Positions 1 to 9,786 of a DNA stretch of 64,000 nt are shown here, one piece after another; position 1 is the stretch's first letter, and each line of letters begins with the position of its first letter. This stretch comes from Sphingobacterium spiritivorum ATCC 33861. Lineage in GTDB: Bacteria > Bacteroidota > Bacteroidia > Sphingobacteriales > Sphingobacteriaceae. Location: the NCBI RefSeq assembly GCF_000143765.1, contig NZ_GL379770.1:1328903-1392902 (forward strand), in the 5' to 3' direction. Position numbers and translations under genes: made by a program. The notes beneath the pieces are model-generated. The model was not told where the DNA came from and did no database searches. It saw only the letters and a program-made list of their open reading frames with translations.

Positions 1-3000
1 TCTATGACCGTAAAGAAGTAGAAGAAATAGGCAGAATTAATGTAAATGCTATTGGAATGCCGCTGGATCAGTTACTATCCACACTGGCAAAGGACAATGG
101 ATTTACCTATAAAATCGTGAAGAATAATATCGCTATCAAAAAGAGCGATAAACCCAGAAGACAGGAGACGATTCCGATCAGCGGAATTGTACGGGATTCC
201 ACAGGTATCATTCAGGGAGTATCTGTACAAGTCAAAAACAAGCCTACTATAGCCACGTCCACAGATGTCAATGGCAGGTTTATTCTGATGGTGCCACCCG
301 ATGCTGTACTGACCATCAGTATGATCGGATACAAGCGTCAGGAGATACAAATAAATAAGCAGACAGCATTTGATATTTTTCTTGAAAAAGATGATGCACA
401 ACTGGATGAAGTCGTGGTTATCGGATTCGGAACGCAAAAGAAACAAAGTCTGGTCAGTTCTGTCGCAACAGTAAAAGGAGAAGAGCTGAAAGGATCCAAC
501 CGGAGTCTGAGCAACAGTCTGGCGGGAAAATTACCGGGGCTGATTGCTGTACAGCGATCCGGCGAACCGGGATATGACAACTCCGAGTTCTGGATACGGG
601 GTACCAGCTCTTTCTCCGGAGGGACGAGCCCGCTTATACTGGTGGACGGTATACCGCGTACTATGAATGATATAGAACCGGATGAAATCGAAACGTTCAC
701 CTTACTTAAAGATGCAGCAGCAACAGCCGTTTATGGTGCCGAAGGTGCAAATGGTGTCGTGTTAATTACTTCCAAAAGAGGTATTGCACAGAAAACAACT
801 ATTGCTTACCGCGGAGAATACACTACTCTCAGACCTACACGTATCCCTAAGTTTGCGAGTTCAGCAGACTATCTGAGTATCTACAATGAGGGGCTTATGA
901 ATGAAGGTAAATCAGCTATGTTTTCGGATGAACTGATTGCTAAGTACAGATCCGGAGAAGACCCTGATCTGTATCCCAATAGCCAGTGGTGGGATTTACT
1001 CATGAAAGAAAACACCAACAACACGAGACATACGCTGAGCTTCAGAGGGGGAGGAGATCGTATGAAATTCTTTGTGTCCGGTGCTTATTTCGGTGAAAGC
1101 GGGCTGTACAAAGTATCCAATGATTATAATAACAATGCTGGTATCAAGAGATACAATCTTCGTTCAAATATAGATCTGGATGTGACGAAAACTACTTCTT
1201 TAAGAGTGGATCTCAGTGGTCAGTATCTACAGGGGAACTATCCTTACAATTCGGCAACAAATATTTTTGAACGTTTTTCCAGAATCCCTCCGTATCTCTT
1301 TCCTGCAAAATATTCAGACGGAACACTTGCCGGCCATCCTGCACAGGATGCCAATAAAGTCAATCCTTACAACCAGCTGATGGAATACGGATACCGCAAA
1401 GAGTGGCGTTCGTTTATCCAGTCCAGAGTAGACCTTAACCAAAAGCTGGACTTCCTGACAGAAGGGCTGAAAGTGAGAGGTACAATCAGTTACGATTCAG
1501 AAGGATTCTTCAATATGTCGCGATACAAAGCGCCAAAAACATTCTATGCAACAGGAAGAGATGATACCGGAAAGCTGATTTTCAAACAGATCAGTAATGA
1601 AACTACCATTGGAGAGCCACAGGAAACCAGCTCAGGGCTGAAAAAAATCTATATGGAAGCCGCCATCAATTATGACCGTTTGTTTGGGAATAAGCATCAG
1701 GTAAACGGGATGCTATTGACATACCAGAAAGAGCAACAGTCCAATTCGGATGCTTTAGCGGTACGTAAACAGGCTTATATAGGTAGAGGAGTCTATACTT
1801 TTGATAACCGTTATGCTATAGAAGCCAACTTCGGTATCACCGGATCAGAAAAATTTGCAGAAGGATACCGTTACGGTTTTTTCCCGGCTGTAGGTATTGC
1901 ATATAATATTTCCAATGAACCATTTTTCGGGAATGAGCTGAAGAAAGTGATCAATAATCTGAAAGTGAGAGCATCCATAGGAAAAACCGGAAACGATGAC
2001 ACCGGAGGTGCACGGTTCCTGTATCGCCCTACATTTTCAGATGCTGCAGACAACGGCTACAGTTGGGGTATAGGAAGTACCGGGACACTGAATAAAATAA
2101 ATGGTATAGTGGAAGGACGCTTTGCTTCACCTTCGCTTTCATGGGAAATTGAGATTAAAAGAAACTATGGTATAGATCTGGGCTTTTTCAATAACTCCAT
2201 TACCTTACAGGTAGATTATTTTGACAACAGAAGAAGCAATATTCTGATGCAGCGCCGTACGATATCCGGTGTAGCCGGATTCAGACAGGCTCCCTTCCAG
2301 AATTTTGGTGTAGTTACCAATAAAGGGATAGAAGGAGGAATGAATATCAACCATACCTTCGGCGAGTTCAAAATAGGAGCATTGAGTAATTTTACATTTG
2401 CCCGCAACAAAATAATAGAAATGGATGAAATCCCGCAGTTACATCCGTGGATGAATACGACAGGGACACGTATCAATGCACTGAACGGTATGTGGATTTC
2501 CGATGGTCTTTACAGAGAAAATGATTTCAATGTAACGCTGGGTACTGACGGTAAAAAACAATATACGCTGAAAGATGGAATTCCTACAGCTACGACGATG
2601 CCTAGTCCCTTGCCGGGCGACCTGAAGTTCAAAGATCTGAATGGCGATGGGATTGTAAACGAATTTGACCGTTCGCAGGATGTTGCCAATCCTATAGTGC
2701 CGGAAATTATCTATGGATTCGGACTTAATCTGCAATACAAAGGCATCTATGCCAGTGTGTTTTTCCAGGGCGCTAATAATGTTTCGACCAATCTTAATAA
2801 CCAGGGAAATGCTTTTCTTCCTTTTCAGTGGGGATTGACGGAAAGTAATGTCAGACAGGAAATACTGGAAAGCCGCTGGACTGAACAAAATCCTTCGGAT
2901 AATGTCTTCTTTCCCCGTGTCCGTGTTGAGAACCTGGGAAATACCAATACTGCTACAACCTGGTGGGTACGGGATGCTTCATTTTTGAGATTGAAAAATG

Positions 3001-3197
3001 TAGAGATCGGTTATACATTGCCCAAATCTCTAATCGAACGCCTGAAGTTCAGAAATACCCGCTTTTATATTATGGGACAGAACCTTTACGTATGGGACAA
3101 AGTGAAAATGTATGATCCGGAACTGGGTAACAGCGCGGCAGGTACCAAATATCCGCTGCCTCGTACATGGACATTCGGATTGGAAATCACACTTTAA
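1..3197 (+). CDS. SusC/RagA-type TonB-linked outer membrane transporter (5' end outside window)
   Basis: This is a nutrient importer of the outer membrane that works with the SusD lipoprotein encoded 27 bp downstream. The reading frame is open from base 3 to the window edge, so the signal peptide and the start of the STN domain are missing; the ATG at 57 lies inside the STN domain (LDQLLSTLAKDNGF) and is not the start. Then come a carboxypeptidase-regulatory-like domain (about residues 40-110 counted from 57), a TonB-box-like DEVVVIGFGTQKK segment, a plug with the LILVDGIPR and DAAATAVYGAEGANGVVLITSKRG motifs, and a long beta-barrel ending in aromatic LEITL. The STN domain implies control by an ECF-sigma/FecR pair, presumably upstream of the window. 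The substrate cannot be read from the sequence. Confidence 0.93.
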   Translation, partial: YDRKEVEEIGRINVNAIGMPLDQLLSTLAKDNGFTYKIVKNNIAIKKSDKPRRQETIPISGIVRDSTGIIQGVSVQVKNKPTIATSTDVNGRFILMVPPDAVLTISMIGYKRQEIQINKQTAFDIFLEKDDAQLDEVVVIGFGTQKKQSLVSSVATVKGEELKGSNRSLSNSLAGKLPGLIAVQRSGEPGYDNSEFWIRGTSSFSGGTSPLILVDGIPRTMNDIEPDEIETFTLLKDAAATAVYGAEGANGVVLITSKRGIAQKTTIAYRGEYTTLRPTRIPKFASSADYLSIYNEGLMNEGKSAMFSDELIAKYRSGEDPDLYPNSQWWDLLMKENTNNTRHTLSFRGGGDRMKFFVSGAYFGESGLYKVSNDYNNNAGIKRYNLRSNIDLDVTKTTSLRVDLSGQYLQGNYPYNSATNIFERFSRIPPYLFPAKYSDGTLAGHPAQDANKVNPYNQLMEYGYRKEWRSFIQSRVDLNQKLDFLTEGLKVRGTISYDSEGFFNMSRYKAPKTFYATGRDDTGKLIFKQISNETTIGEPQETSSGLKKIYMEAAINYDRLFGNKHQVNGMLLTYQKEQQSNSDALAVRKQAYIGRGVYTFDNRYAIEANFGITGSEKFAEGYRYGFFPAVGIAYNISNEPFFGNELKKVINNLKVRASIGKTGNDDTGGARFLYRPTFSDAADNGYSWGIGSTGTLNKINGIVEGRFASPSLSWEIEIKRNYGIDLGFFNNSITLQVDYFDNRRSNILMQRRTISGVAGFRQAPFQNFGVVTNKGIEGGMNINHTFGEFKIGALSNFTFARNKIIEMDEIPQLHPWMNTTGTRINALNGMWISDGLYRENDFNVTLGTDGKKQYTLKDGIPTATTMPSPLPGDLKFKDLNGDGIVNEFDRSQDVANPIVPEIIYGFGLNLQYKGIYASVFFQGANNVSTNLNNQGNAFLPFQWGLTESNVRQEILESRWTEQNPSDNVFFPRVRVENLGNTNTATTWWVRDASFLRLKNVEIGYTLPKSLIERLKFRNTRFYIMGQNLYVWDKVKMYDPELGNSAAGTKYPLPRTWTFGLEITL

Positions 3198-3224
3198 TTA
3201 ATTACTACATTCATTATTCACGAT

Positions 3225-5057
3225 ATGAAAACATTACTTAAACTATTTATCTGCATCAGTCTGACAATGGTTTTCTCATCTTGCGAGAAGTATCTTAATG
3301 TTTCGGACGAATTGGCCGAAGAGATGGATATGGAAAAGATATTTTCCAATCCTGCCAATGTGCGCAAATTTCATAGAAATATCTACACAGGTATACCCAA
3401 TACTGCAGACTACGCCCGCGGACTCACAGGACTGAATCTGCCCTGGCCGCAGATGTCTGACGAAATCGACAAGACTTCTGACGGAACAGACGACAATACA
3501 TTTCTGTACAATGCCGGTTCCACTACCTTAGGACGATGGTCGCTCTATCAGCAGATCAGGCAGGCTAACGTTTTTCTGGAAAATGTAAAGGAGATCCCGA
3601 ATAAGGGGGATGCAGATTTTCTGGCGCAACAAGAGGTAAACGAACTAAAGGCACAAGCCCGTTTCCTGAGAGCTTATTACCATTTTCTGCTTTTCGAACT
3701 TTATGGACCTGTACCGGTTATGAATACGATAGCAGATCCGTCACAGAAAGATATTGACTACGCCCGGAATTCGGTAGACGAAGTCGTAGACTTTATCGAC
3801 AAAGAATTGATAGAATGTATTGCAGATCTCAAAGATCCCAATCTGACAGACCAGCAAAATCTGGCTGTCCCTACAAAGGGAACTGCACGCGCACTGCGGA
3901 CTGTCGTACTGGCCTATGCTGCGAGTCCGCTTTACAATGGCGGGTATCAGGAAGCCTTGAATCTCAGTAATAAAGATGGTAAGAAATTGTTTCCGGCATA
4001 TTCTAAAGAAAAATGGAACAGAGCACTCACTGCAGCTAAAGAATTCATTGATTATGCCAACTCAGGTGTGTATGAACTCTATAAAGTATATGATGCCGGC
4101 AAATACAATCCGGACAGAAGTCTGTACGAGTTATTTATGACGTATAACAAAGAGACCATATTTGTGCGTTCGGATGTATCCTGGGGATCTGTACCACGCG
4201 CAGGAGTGGATGGCTTTTCGGTGCCAAGAGGTGCCCGCGGAGGCGGTACCACGACAGGATATCTTTCTGTTTTGCAGGAGTTGGTGGATGATTTCTTTAT
4301 GATTGACGGCAAAAGTATTGAAGAATCACCTAAATATGTAGAAGAGGGATTTTCCAAAGCCGGAGATGACCCTTCCGGCCGTACCAAAGTAGGGACATAT
4401 AATATGTATGTCAACAGAGAACCACGTTTTTATCAGACAGTATTCTATAATACCCGCAACTGGCATGTCGGCAATGAAGTTATTACTTTTCAGAAAGGCG
4501 GTAACTCCGATAATTCACTGACAAAGATCTACCCTAAAGCCGGAACAATTCTTTACAAAAGACTGAGCAAGAAAGTATATGATCAGGGCAGTAATCCGAA
4601 AAGCGAGTACAGACCGGGTATTATCTACAGACTGGCAGACCTGTACTTATTGTATGCTGAAATCCTGAATGAGGTAGATCCTTCTCATCCGGATATCATA
4701 GAATACATTGATCGTGTGCGTTCCCGTGCCGGTATCCCTTTGCTAAAAGATATCAATCCCGGCATTTCTGGCCAACAGGAGAAACTTAGAGAAGCTATCC
4801 GTAGAGAGCGCAGGGTAGAGCTTGCTACTGAAGGACAGCGTTACTTTGATGTGCGTCGCTGGATGCTGGCTGAGACTGAGGGATACAAGCAGGGAGGGCA
4901 GGTGTTCGGAATGAATATGGAAGCCCCTACATTAAGTGGCTTCTATAAACGTGTTCCGATCGAAACCAGACTGTTTTCTAAAGCAATGTATCTTTATCCG
5001 ATTCCGTTGACCGAAATACAAAAAAGCAGACTGCTAGTACAGAATCCGGGTTATTAA
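3225..5057 (+). CDS. SusD/RagB family nutrient-binding lipoprotein
   Basis: This is a surface lipoprotein that captures the ligand and acts as a lid on the SusC barrel encoded just upstream. The 610-residue protein starts with a lipoprotein signal ending in FSSC (Cys20). It carries the usual SusD features: an N-terminal helical segment with AQARFLRAYYHFLLFELYGPVPV, and a C-terminal part with the RRERRVELATEGQRYFDVRRW motif followed by YLYPIPLTEI. The length is typical of the family. The gene is last in the operon, with a strong terminator 40 bp after the stop. No enzyme gene follows, so the substrate of the pair is unknown. Confidence 0.94.
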   Translation: MKTLLKLFICISLTMVFSSCEKYLNVSDELAEEMDMEKIFSNPANVRKFHRNIYTGIPNTADYARGLTGLNLPWPQMSDEIDKTSDGTDDNTFLYNAGSTTLGRWSLYQQIRQANVFLENVKEIPNKGDADFLAQQEVNELKAQARFLRAYYHFLLFELYGPVPVMNTIADPSQKDIDYARNSVDEVVDFIDKELIECIADLKDPNLTDQQNLAVPTKGTARALRTVVLAYAASPLYNGGYQEALNLSNKDGKKLFPAYSKEKWNRALTAAKEFIDYANSGVYELYKVYDAGKYNPDRSLYELFMTYNKETIFVRSDVSWGSVPRAGVDGFSVPRGARGGGTTTGYLSVLQELVDDFFMIDGKSIEESPKYVEEGFSKAGDDPSGRTKVGTYNMYVNREPRFYQTVFYNTRNWHVGNEVITFQKGGNSDNSLTKIYPKAGTILYKRLSKKVYDQGSNPKSEYRPGIIYRLADLYLLYAEILNEVDPSHPDIIEYIDRVRSRAGIPLLKDINPGISGQQEKLREAIRRERRVELATEGQRYFDVRRWMLAETEGYKQGGQVFGMNMEAPTLSGFYKRVPIETRLFSKAMYLYPIPLTEIQKSRLLVQNPGY

Positions 5058-5096
5058 AAAATATAGATTGTAATTGTTTAGTTTATATAGTAGGCT

Positions 5097-5125
5097 AAAG
5101 GGTGTGGATTTCCACACCCTTTTTT
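5097..5125 (+). terminator. Rho-independent terminator after susC/susD
   Basis: A perfect 12-bp stem (AAAGGGTGTGGA / TCCACACCCTTT) with a 2-nt loop is followed by a T run. It ends the SusC/SusD operon. It also lies 76 bp beyond the stop of the convergent M60 gene, but on that strand the T tract is poor. Confidence 0.85.
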
Positions 5126-5200
5126 GTTTATAGTCATAAAGGTGGGTTCGTAAATAGAAGTGCAGTCCTTTTTCTGAGCCCCGGTTATTTTTGTAATTCC

Positions 5201-7057
5201 TTAAAACTGAATAACGGAAACAAAGTCCTGTTTATCTGTGCTGCTGGTGGCCCATATCTGTATTTTTGTACCATTGGCTGTACTGCCGCCATTGACATCC
5301 AGTCGGGAAGAAGGTGCGCAGGCAGGAGTAAATGAAAAGGTCGATGTACCTCTGCTATTGGCTGTCCAACGCTGTGCAGGCCCGTTATCATACGTCCATA
5401 TACGGACTTGTGTCCCGTTGGCTGTGCCGGCTGCAGCTACAGCCATTACTTTGCTGGTGTCCAGCCTGCTTTTGAAATTATATTCCGTAGCATTCGCTTT
5501 GCGAACCAACCATAGTTTAGAATTATTAAGAGTGGCATTATCCATTAATTCTATTACTGTTCCGTTAGCAGTAGCACCATTTTTGACTGTCAATACCGTG
5601 TTTTGATTTAATTTGGAATTCAGGGAGTAATAAGCTCCTTCTATTAAAGCATCATCTGAGTTGATAAGACTCACATCGGTTGCCGGTTCAGGAAGATTTA
5701 AGGCAGAGATCAGGGCAATTCGGCTCGAAGAAAGATTAAATCCCCATTTTTGGAAGAAATTAGTCAGATTTTTACCCGATGTCTTTGAAGCATAAAAAGC
5801 CAGTGCTCCCAGTCTTTCATCTACATTAGTCGTATTTCTGTTAGGCAACGGATAGGTTATGCCGATTTCTTCACGGACCATCTTATGTAAGTTCTTCATA
5901 AAGTCTTCGCCGAAAGCCAGCATCAATTGTTCAAACATCATCAGTTTGGTGTAATTCTCAGCTGCTGCCAGATTCTTAGCAGCATCAGGTTGAGCAAGAT
6001 AGACTTTTGCATTCATCCAGTTTGTTCCGGATACATAGCGGTATGTCGGTTCGTAATACTTTTTGGTGTAGGAAGCGTAAATATTAGGTGCAGCTTCACC
6101 CAGTACCGTATAAGGTGTGATCGGCCACAACTGGTGTAAATGACCTATTTCATGCCAGAGCCCCCATTGATCTACCGTGGATCCGCTCACGATGTTTTTA
6201 GCCTTGAATACCTTATCCCAGGCAGCAGCACCTGTGAGTCTTACCAGACCCTTATGTGTCGCATCCATATAGCCGCTGTTTTTTTCAATTATACACACTT
6301 TTCCGTCAGGCTCTCTGTGTAAAGTGCTGCTATTATCCAGTCCGCTGATTTCATTTTCACGACTGATAATCAGGTCTACAGCAGCAAGCACTGTATTGGG
6401 ATCTGTACTGGTATAATTGTTATAGCGACTACGTGTGAGAAGGATGTAATTCTTTTGTCCTGTAAGCGTGACGTATTCTGCATCGCTGAAGGTTGTGAGC
6501 TGATCTGCCCATTCAGCAGCTGTAGTCTGCCCCAGTTTGAACAAAGGGACCTGTGTATAGCCGCTTATAAATTCGACAGTTACACTGTCATTCGTATTGG
6601 GAGTTGCGGAGACATATTGCAGATACATGTTTTTTATCAGAGTAGGATTTATGGTATTCAGACCGGCATTCAGTGTATAAGTCTGTTCGGTATCCAGTTC
6701 AGGCGTACCGACAATCAATACAGGTTTGACTGTGCTGCCGCCATGAAAAGTTACCTGCACCTGCAGAGCAGTGCCAGCTATAGGTTTTAATCCGGTGGGA
6801 TCAAAGTCGCTGTAGGATAAGGCAGTACGAAGGCGGTTGCCGTCTGTGACGTACTCGGTAGATTGCCGGATCGTGAATTTGCTTGTACTTTCATATTTAA
6901 TATTGCTGAAATAGGTGGCCGAACTGGCCAGCGCAACTTTTGTTAATCCCGGAGCCAGATCTGCCTTTTTGGATTCAGGACCGAAATTTTTACTGCAGGA
7001 GGTTAGACTCAGAAGGCACAGGGAGAGCGACAAACTGAGTGTCTTTACGTTTTTCAT
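5201..7057 (-). CDS. M60-family (mucinase-like) zinc metallopeptidase lipoprotein with C-terminal ricin-type lectin domain
   Basis: The predicted role is a surface peptidase acting on glycosylated proteins. With the start at 7057 (MKNVKTLSL) the protein has 618 residues and a lipoprotein signal ending LTSC (Cys21). The zinc motif HEIGH is at about residues 302-306 with a downstream Glu in LGEAAPN (about 321), fitting the M60/enhancin pattern HExxH...E. The last ~140 residues hold repeated NGTxIxLW/QxW-type units (KLWLV, QVRIWTY, KIQIWAT) typical of a beta-trefoil ricin-B fold that binds sugars. In-frame starts at 7063 and 7120 exist; 7057 gives a clean signal peptide. The gene converges on the SusC/SusD operon. 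M60 enzymes are known to cut mucin-type O-glycoproteins; the substrate here is inferred. Confidence 0.87.
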   Translation of the reverse strand: MKNVKTLSLSLSLCLLSLTSCSKNFGPESKKADLAPGLTKVALASSATYFSNIKYESTSKFTIRQSTEYVTDGNRLRTALSYSDFDPTGLKPIAGTALQVQVTFHGGSTVKPVLIVGTPELDTEQTYTLNAGLNTINPTLIKNMYLQYVSATPNTNDSVTVEFISGYTQVPLFKLGQTTAAEWADQLTTFSDAEYVTLTGQKNYILLTRSRYNNYTSTDPNTVLAAVDLIISRENEISGLDNSSTLHREPDGKVCIIEKNSGYMDATHKGLVRLTGAAAWDKVFKAKNIVSGSTVDQWGLWHEIGHLHQLWPITPYTVLGEAAPNIYASYTKKYYEPTYRYVSGTNWMNAKVYLAQPDAAKNLAAAENYTKLMMFEQLMLAFGEDFMKNLHKMVREEIGITYPLPNRNTTNVDERLGALAFYASKTSGKNLTNFFQKWGFNLSSSRIALISALNLPEPATDVSLINSDDALIEGAYYSLNSKLNQNTVLTVKNGATANGTVIELMDNATLNNSKLWLVRKANATEYNFKSRLDTSKVMAVAAAGTANGTQVRIWTYDNGPAQRWTANSRGTSTFSFTPACAPSSRLDVNGGSTANGTKIQIWATSSTDKQDFVSVIQF

Positions 7058-7282
7058 AATCATGAGTTTACAGGTTTGTAAATGATTTATAATTTTGTTA
7101 GTTAGCCTAAATCTAACCAAAATGACAGGACCAACTGAAGCACAATCGTTTGCGCAGAATACGAAAACGTTATAGCTACAAATAAAGTATATGATCGGAT
7201 TTTTAGCCGTGTATATCCTTTTAAATGAGCTTACATACAGTCGCTTTTAGGTTTATTGGCCTATAATAAATTTGATTTACAC

Positions 7283-7313
7283 TTGCTATTTGCAGATAAT
7301 AGTCTTAGGTTTG
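7283..7313 (+). promoter_or_regulatory. Bacteroidota-type promoter of the TonB receptor gene
   Basis: A TTG element (7283-7285) lies 20 nt before TAGGTTTG (7306-7313), which fits the TAnnTTTG -7 consensus of Bacteroidota. The expected transcription start near 7318 falls beside the Fur-box-like sequence. Confidence 0.5.
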
Positions 7314-7318
7314 TATTT

Positions 7319-7337
7319 ATTTTAATTTAATCTAAAT
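7319..7337. promoter_or_regulatory. Fur-box-like inverted repeat before the TonB receptor gene
   Basis: A 19-bp sequence with 9-1-9 symmetry, ATTTTAATT-T-AATCTAAAT; 7 of 9 positions are symmetric. It overlaps the predicted transcription start, a position that would let a repressor block transcription. Similar 19-mers occur at 11160, 19860 and 20614, each before an iron-type gene. Confidence 0.55.
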
Positions 7338-7344
7338 AAATACA

Positions 7345-9768
7345 ATGACATTTCGGACAGGATTCGGGTGGCTCGGAAAAATACTGATATGTTATCTCTC
7401 ACTGCTACCTTTTACCGGGATAGCACAGCAGGATATTACGGTCAGTGGGACAGTAAGGGATAAAGAAGACCGGCAACCACAGGTAGGAGCGACTGTGTCT
7501 CTGACAGGACAAAGTACAGTATCTACAGATGAAAAGGGAAGCTTTGTTTTTAAAAATAATAAAGCCGGAAAAGCAATATTACGGATATCAGCAATCGGAT
7601 ATCGGGATACTACATTACAGTTAGCACTTAGTTCAGACAAGAATGTCTTTGAATTTAATGTGTTTGTTTCCAAAGATAACCGAATTTTAACTGAAGTAAA
7701 AGTTGATGTCATTACAGAAAAACAACAGCGTAAGACGCAGGCCATACGCGCTGTAGTGGTGGATGCCACAGCTGCTCAGGAGCAACCGGCTACTTTGTCA
7801 GAACTTATAAACCGATCTCCCGGAATACGTGTGAGACAGAGTGGCGGGCTGGGTAATGAAGTTGACCTTTCCATCAATGGATTTCAGAGTAATTCAGTAC
7901 AGTATTTCAGAGATGGAATCCCATTAGAATATCTTGGAGGAGGTTTTGGACTTAACAATGTTCCGGTCAATCTGTTGGATAGGGTCGAGATATATAAGGG
8001 AGTCGTTCCGGTCTCTCTGGGAGGCGACGCTTTGGGAGGAGCAATCAATATGGTCAGTAAGAAAATTGTCGGAACAAAAGTGGATGCCTCGTACGAGATC
8101 GCCTCTTTCGGGACACATATTGCTTCTTTATCAGCAATGAAGACAGGTAGTGAGAATCGTACTTTTGGTGGGTTTGAGGCCTTTTATAATAATTCCAGAA
8201 ATGATTACAAGGTAGATGTATCTGTAGTGGACCAAAATGCCAATCTTGTCCCGGTACGTGTACCTTTATTTCACAACAGCTATAAACAGTATTTTGTAGA
8301 AGCATATGCCGGAGTCCGAAACCGAAGCTGGGCAGATGAACTCCGCTTTTCTCTGGTACGGTACGATGTAGACCGTGCTTCACAGCATCCCGCACTTATG
8401 ACAATTCCTTATGGTGCAGTCATGGTCTACAATCAGGGGTGGGTGCCAGGTCTGCGTTATACAAAAAGTCTTATGGATCAGCGGTTGAAAATCGATCAGT
8501 TTGCATCTGTAAGTTTTATAAACAGAGCCCGGGTGGATACGGTAAAAGGTTCCTATGATTGGTACGGTACTTTCACCCCGGGAAATAGTATAGGGGAAAG
8601 TCCGAGGCCGGCATTGTCGGATATTAACTTCCGGAATATCATGAACAGAACTAATGTAATATTTGATATAAATAATCATAATAAGCTGGAATATAATTTT
8701 GTATATAATTATAGTAATCGGACGGGAGAAGACAAATACGGGATGCGGTTTAATGGAACTGATATCGACATCCTGAGCAAAGAAGCCGTTTACAATAAGA
8801 TCATATCCGGCCTTATGTGGGAATCCAAATGGATGGATGGCAGGCTTACCAATCAGGTGACGGCCAAACATTTTTACTTCCGCACAAAGGGCATTAATGG
8901 TTTTCTAAGCAACAGAAGTAATCTGGAAGATTACACTTCCTACAGCGGACATAACTGGGGAGCATCTGAAGCAGTCAAATACCAGATTAATGACCACAGC
9001 TTTGTTCGTTCTTCTTTGGAATGGACCAATCGTTTGCCGAGAGATTTTGAAATCTTCGGTGACAATGATACAAGAGCTCCTAATTTTGAACTGAAACCGG
9101 AGAAAAGTCTGAATATTAATCTGGCTTATCGCTATGGAGGTGAAAGCTGGTCTGTAGAAGCAGCTGGTTTTTACCGTAAGACTGAAGGACTCATTCTGCT
9201 GGTGCCGGTTCAGGCTCCTTTTGCACAATACCAGAATCTGGATAATGTAAGAGGCTATGGTTTTGATATCGATGCAGAATACCGGTTGACTAAGCAGCTC
9301 CGTATTTCTGCAAATGCCTCCTGGCAGGACAATCGTATGGCAGATGTAGAAGAAGGATTATATAAATGGATAGAAGGTACGCGACTGCGTAATACTCCTT
9401 ATTTCTTTTCAAATGCAGGCCTTTATGGGCAGTTCAACGGCTGGGGAAGTCGCGGTGATACTTTCAGACCATATTTCAATTGGAATTTCATACGCGAATT
9501 TTACCTCAATAATATCCCGCGTGATCTGGAGCCAGGTGGTTTTCTGGGATTGTCCGGAACTGCCGGTGTTCCGGTTACAAATATAGTTCCTAATCAGAAT
9601 CTGTTGTCGGGAGGATTTACCTATCATTTTATCCGGAACGGACTCACAGTGGGGGCTGAAGTGAAAAATATAGGAGATGCCAGGCTCTTTGATTATTACA
9701 AAATCCAGCGTGCAGGTAGAAGTTACCACCTTAAGCTGACCTATACATTGAATTTAAAACAATCGTAA
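7345..9768 (+). CDS. TonB-dependent receptor, probable ferric-siderophore receptor
   Basis: An outer-membrane receptor of 807 residues with a signal peptide ending near GIAQQ, a carboxypeptidase-regulatory-like domain (about 30-115; VSGTVRDKEDRQPQVGATVSL), a plug domain (LSELINRSPGIRVRQSGG, YFRDGIPLEYLGGG, RVEIYKGVVPVSLGGDALGGAINM) and a beta-barrel ending LKLTYTLNLKQS. There is no STN domain, so it is probably not under direct FecR/sigma signalling. It leads an operon with a DUF4374 lipoprotein 18 bp downstream, an arrangement known from iron and xenosiderophore loci of Bacteroidota. A Fur-box-like sequence overlaps its promoter. A ferric catecholate ligand is inferred from the transport genes at 13-20 kb. 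Confidence 0.88.
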   Translation: MTFRTGFGWLGKILICYLSLLPFTGIAQQDITVSGTVRDKEDRQPQVGATVSLTGQSTVSTDEKGSFVFKNNKAGKAILRISAIGYRDTTLQLALSSDKNVFEFNVFVSKDNRILTEVKVDVITEKQQRKTQAIRAVVVDATAAQEQPATLSELINRSPGIRVRQSGGLGNEVDLSINGFQSNSVQYFRDGIPLEYLGGGFGLNNVPVNLLDRVEIYKGVVPVSLGGDALGGAINMVSKKIVGTKVDASYEIASFGTHIASLSAMKTGSENRTFGGFEAFYNNSRNDYKVDVSVVDQNANLVPVRVPLFHNSYKQYFVEAYAGVRNRSWADELRFSLVRYDVDRASQHPALMTIPYGAVMVYNQGWVPGLRYTKSLMDQRLKIDQFASVSFINRARVDTVKGSYDWYGTFTPGNSIGESPRPALSDINFRNIMNRTNVIFDINNHNKLEYNFVYNYSNRTGEDKYGMRFNGTDIDILSKEAVYNKIISGLMWESKWMDGRLTNQVTAKHFYFRTKGINGFLSNRSNLEDYTSYSGHNWGASEAVKYQINDHSFVRSSLEWTNRLPRDFEIFGDNDTRAPNFELKPEKSLNINLAYRYGGESWSVEAAGFYRKTEGLILLVPVQAPFAQYQNLDNVRGYGFDIDAEYRLTKQLRISANASWQDNRMADVEEGLYKWIEGTRLRNTPYFFSNAGLYGQFNGWGSRGDTFRPYFNWNFIREFYLNNIPRDLEPGGFLGLSGTAGVPVTNIVPNQNLLSGGFTYHFIRNGLTVGAEVKNIGDARLFDYYKIQRAGRSYHLKLTYTLNLKQS

Positions 9769-9786
9769 AATATAAAACACAAGTAT

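Noticed and set aside
5102..5335. 77-codon plus-strand frame after the SusC/SusD operon
   Set aside because: It starts inside the terminator stem and runs antisense into the M60 gene.
8380..8871. 163-codon minus-strand open frame
   Set aside because: It lies inside the TonB receptor gene on the opposite strand and resembles no protein family.
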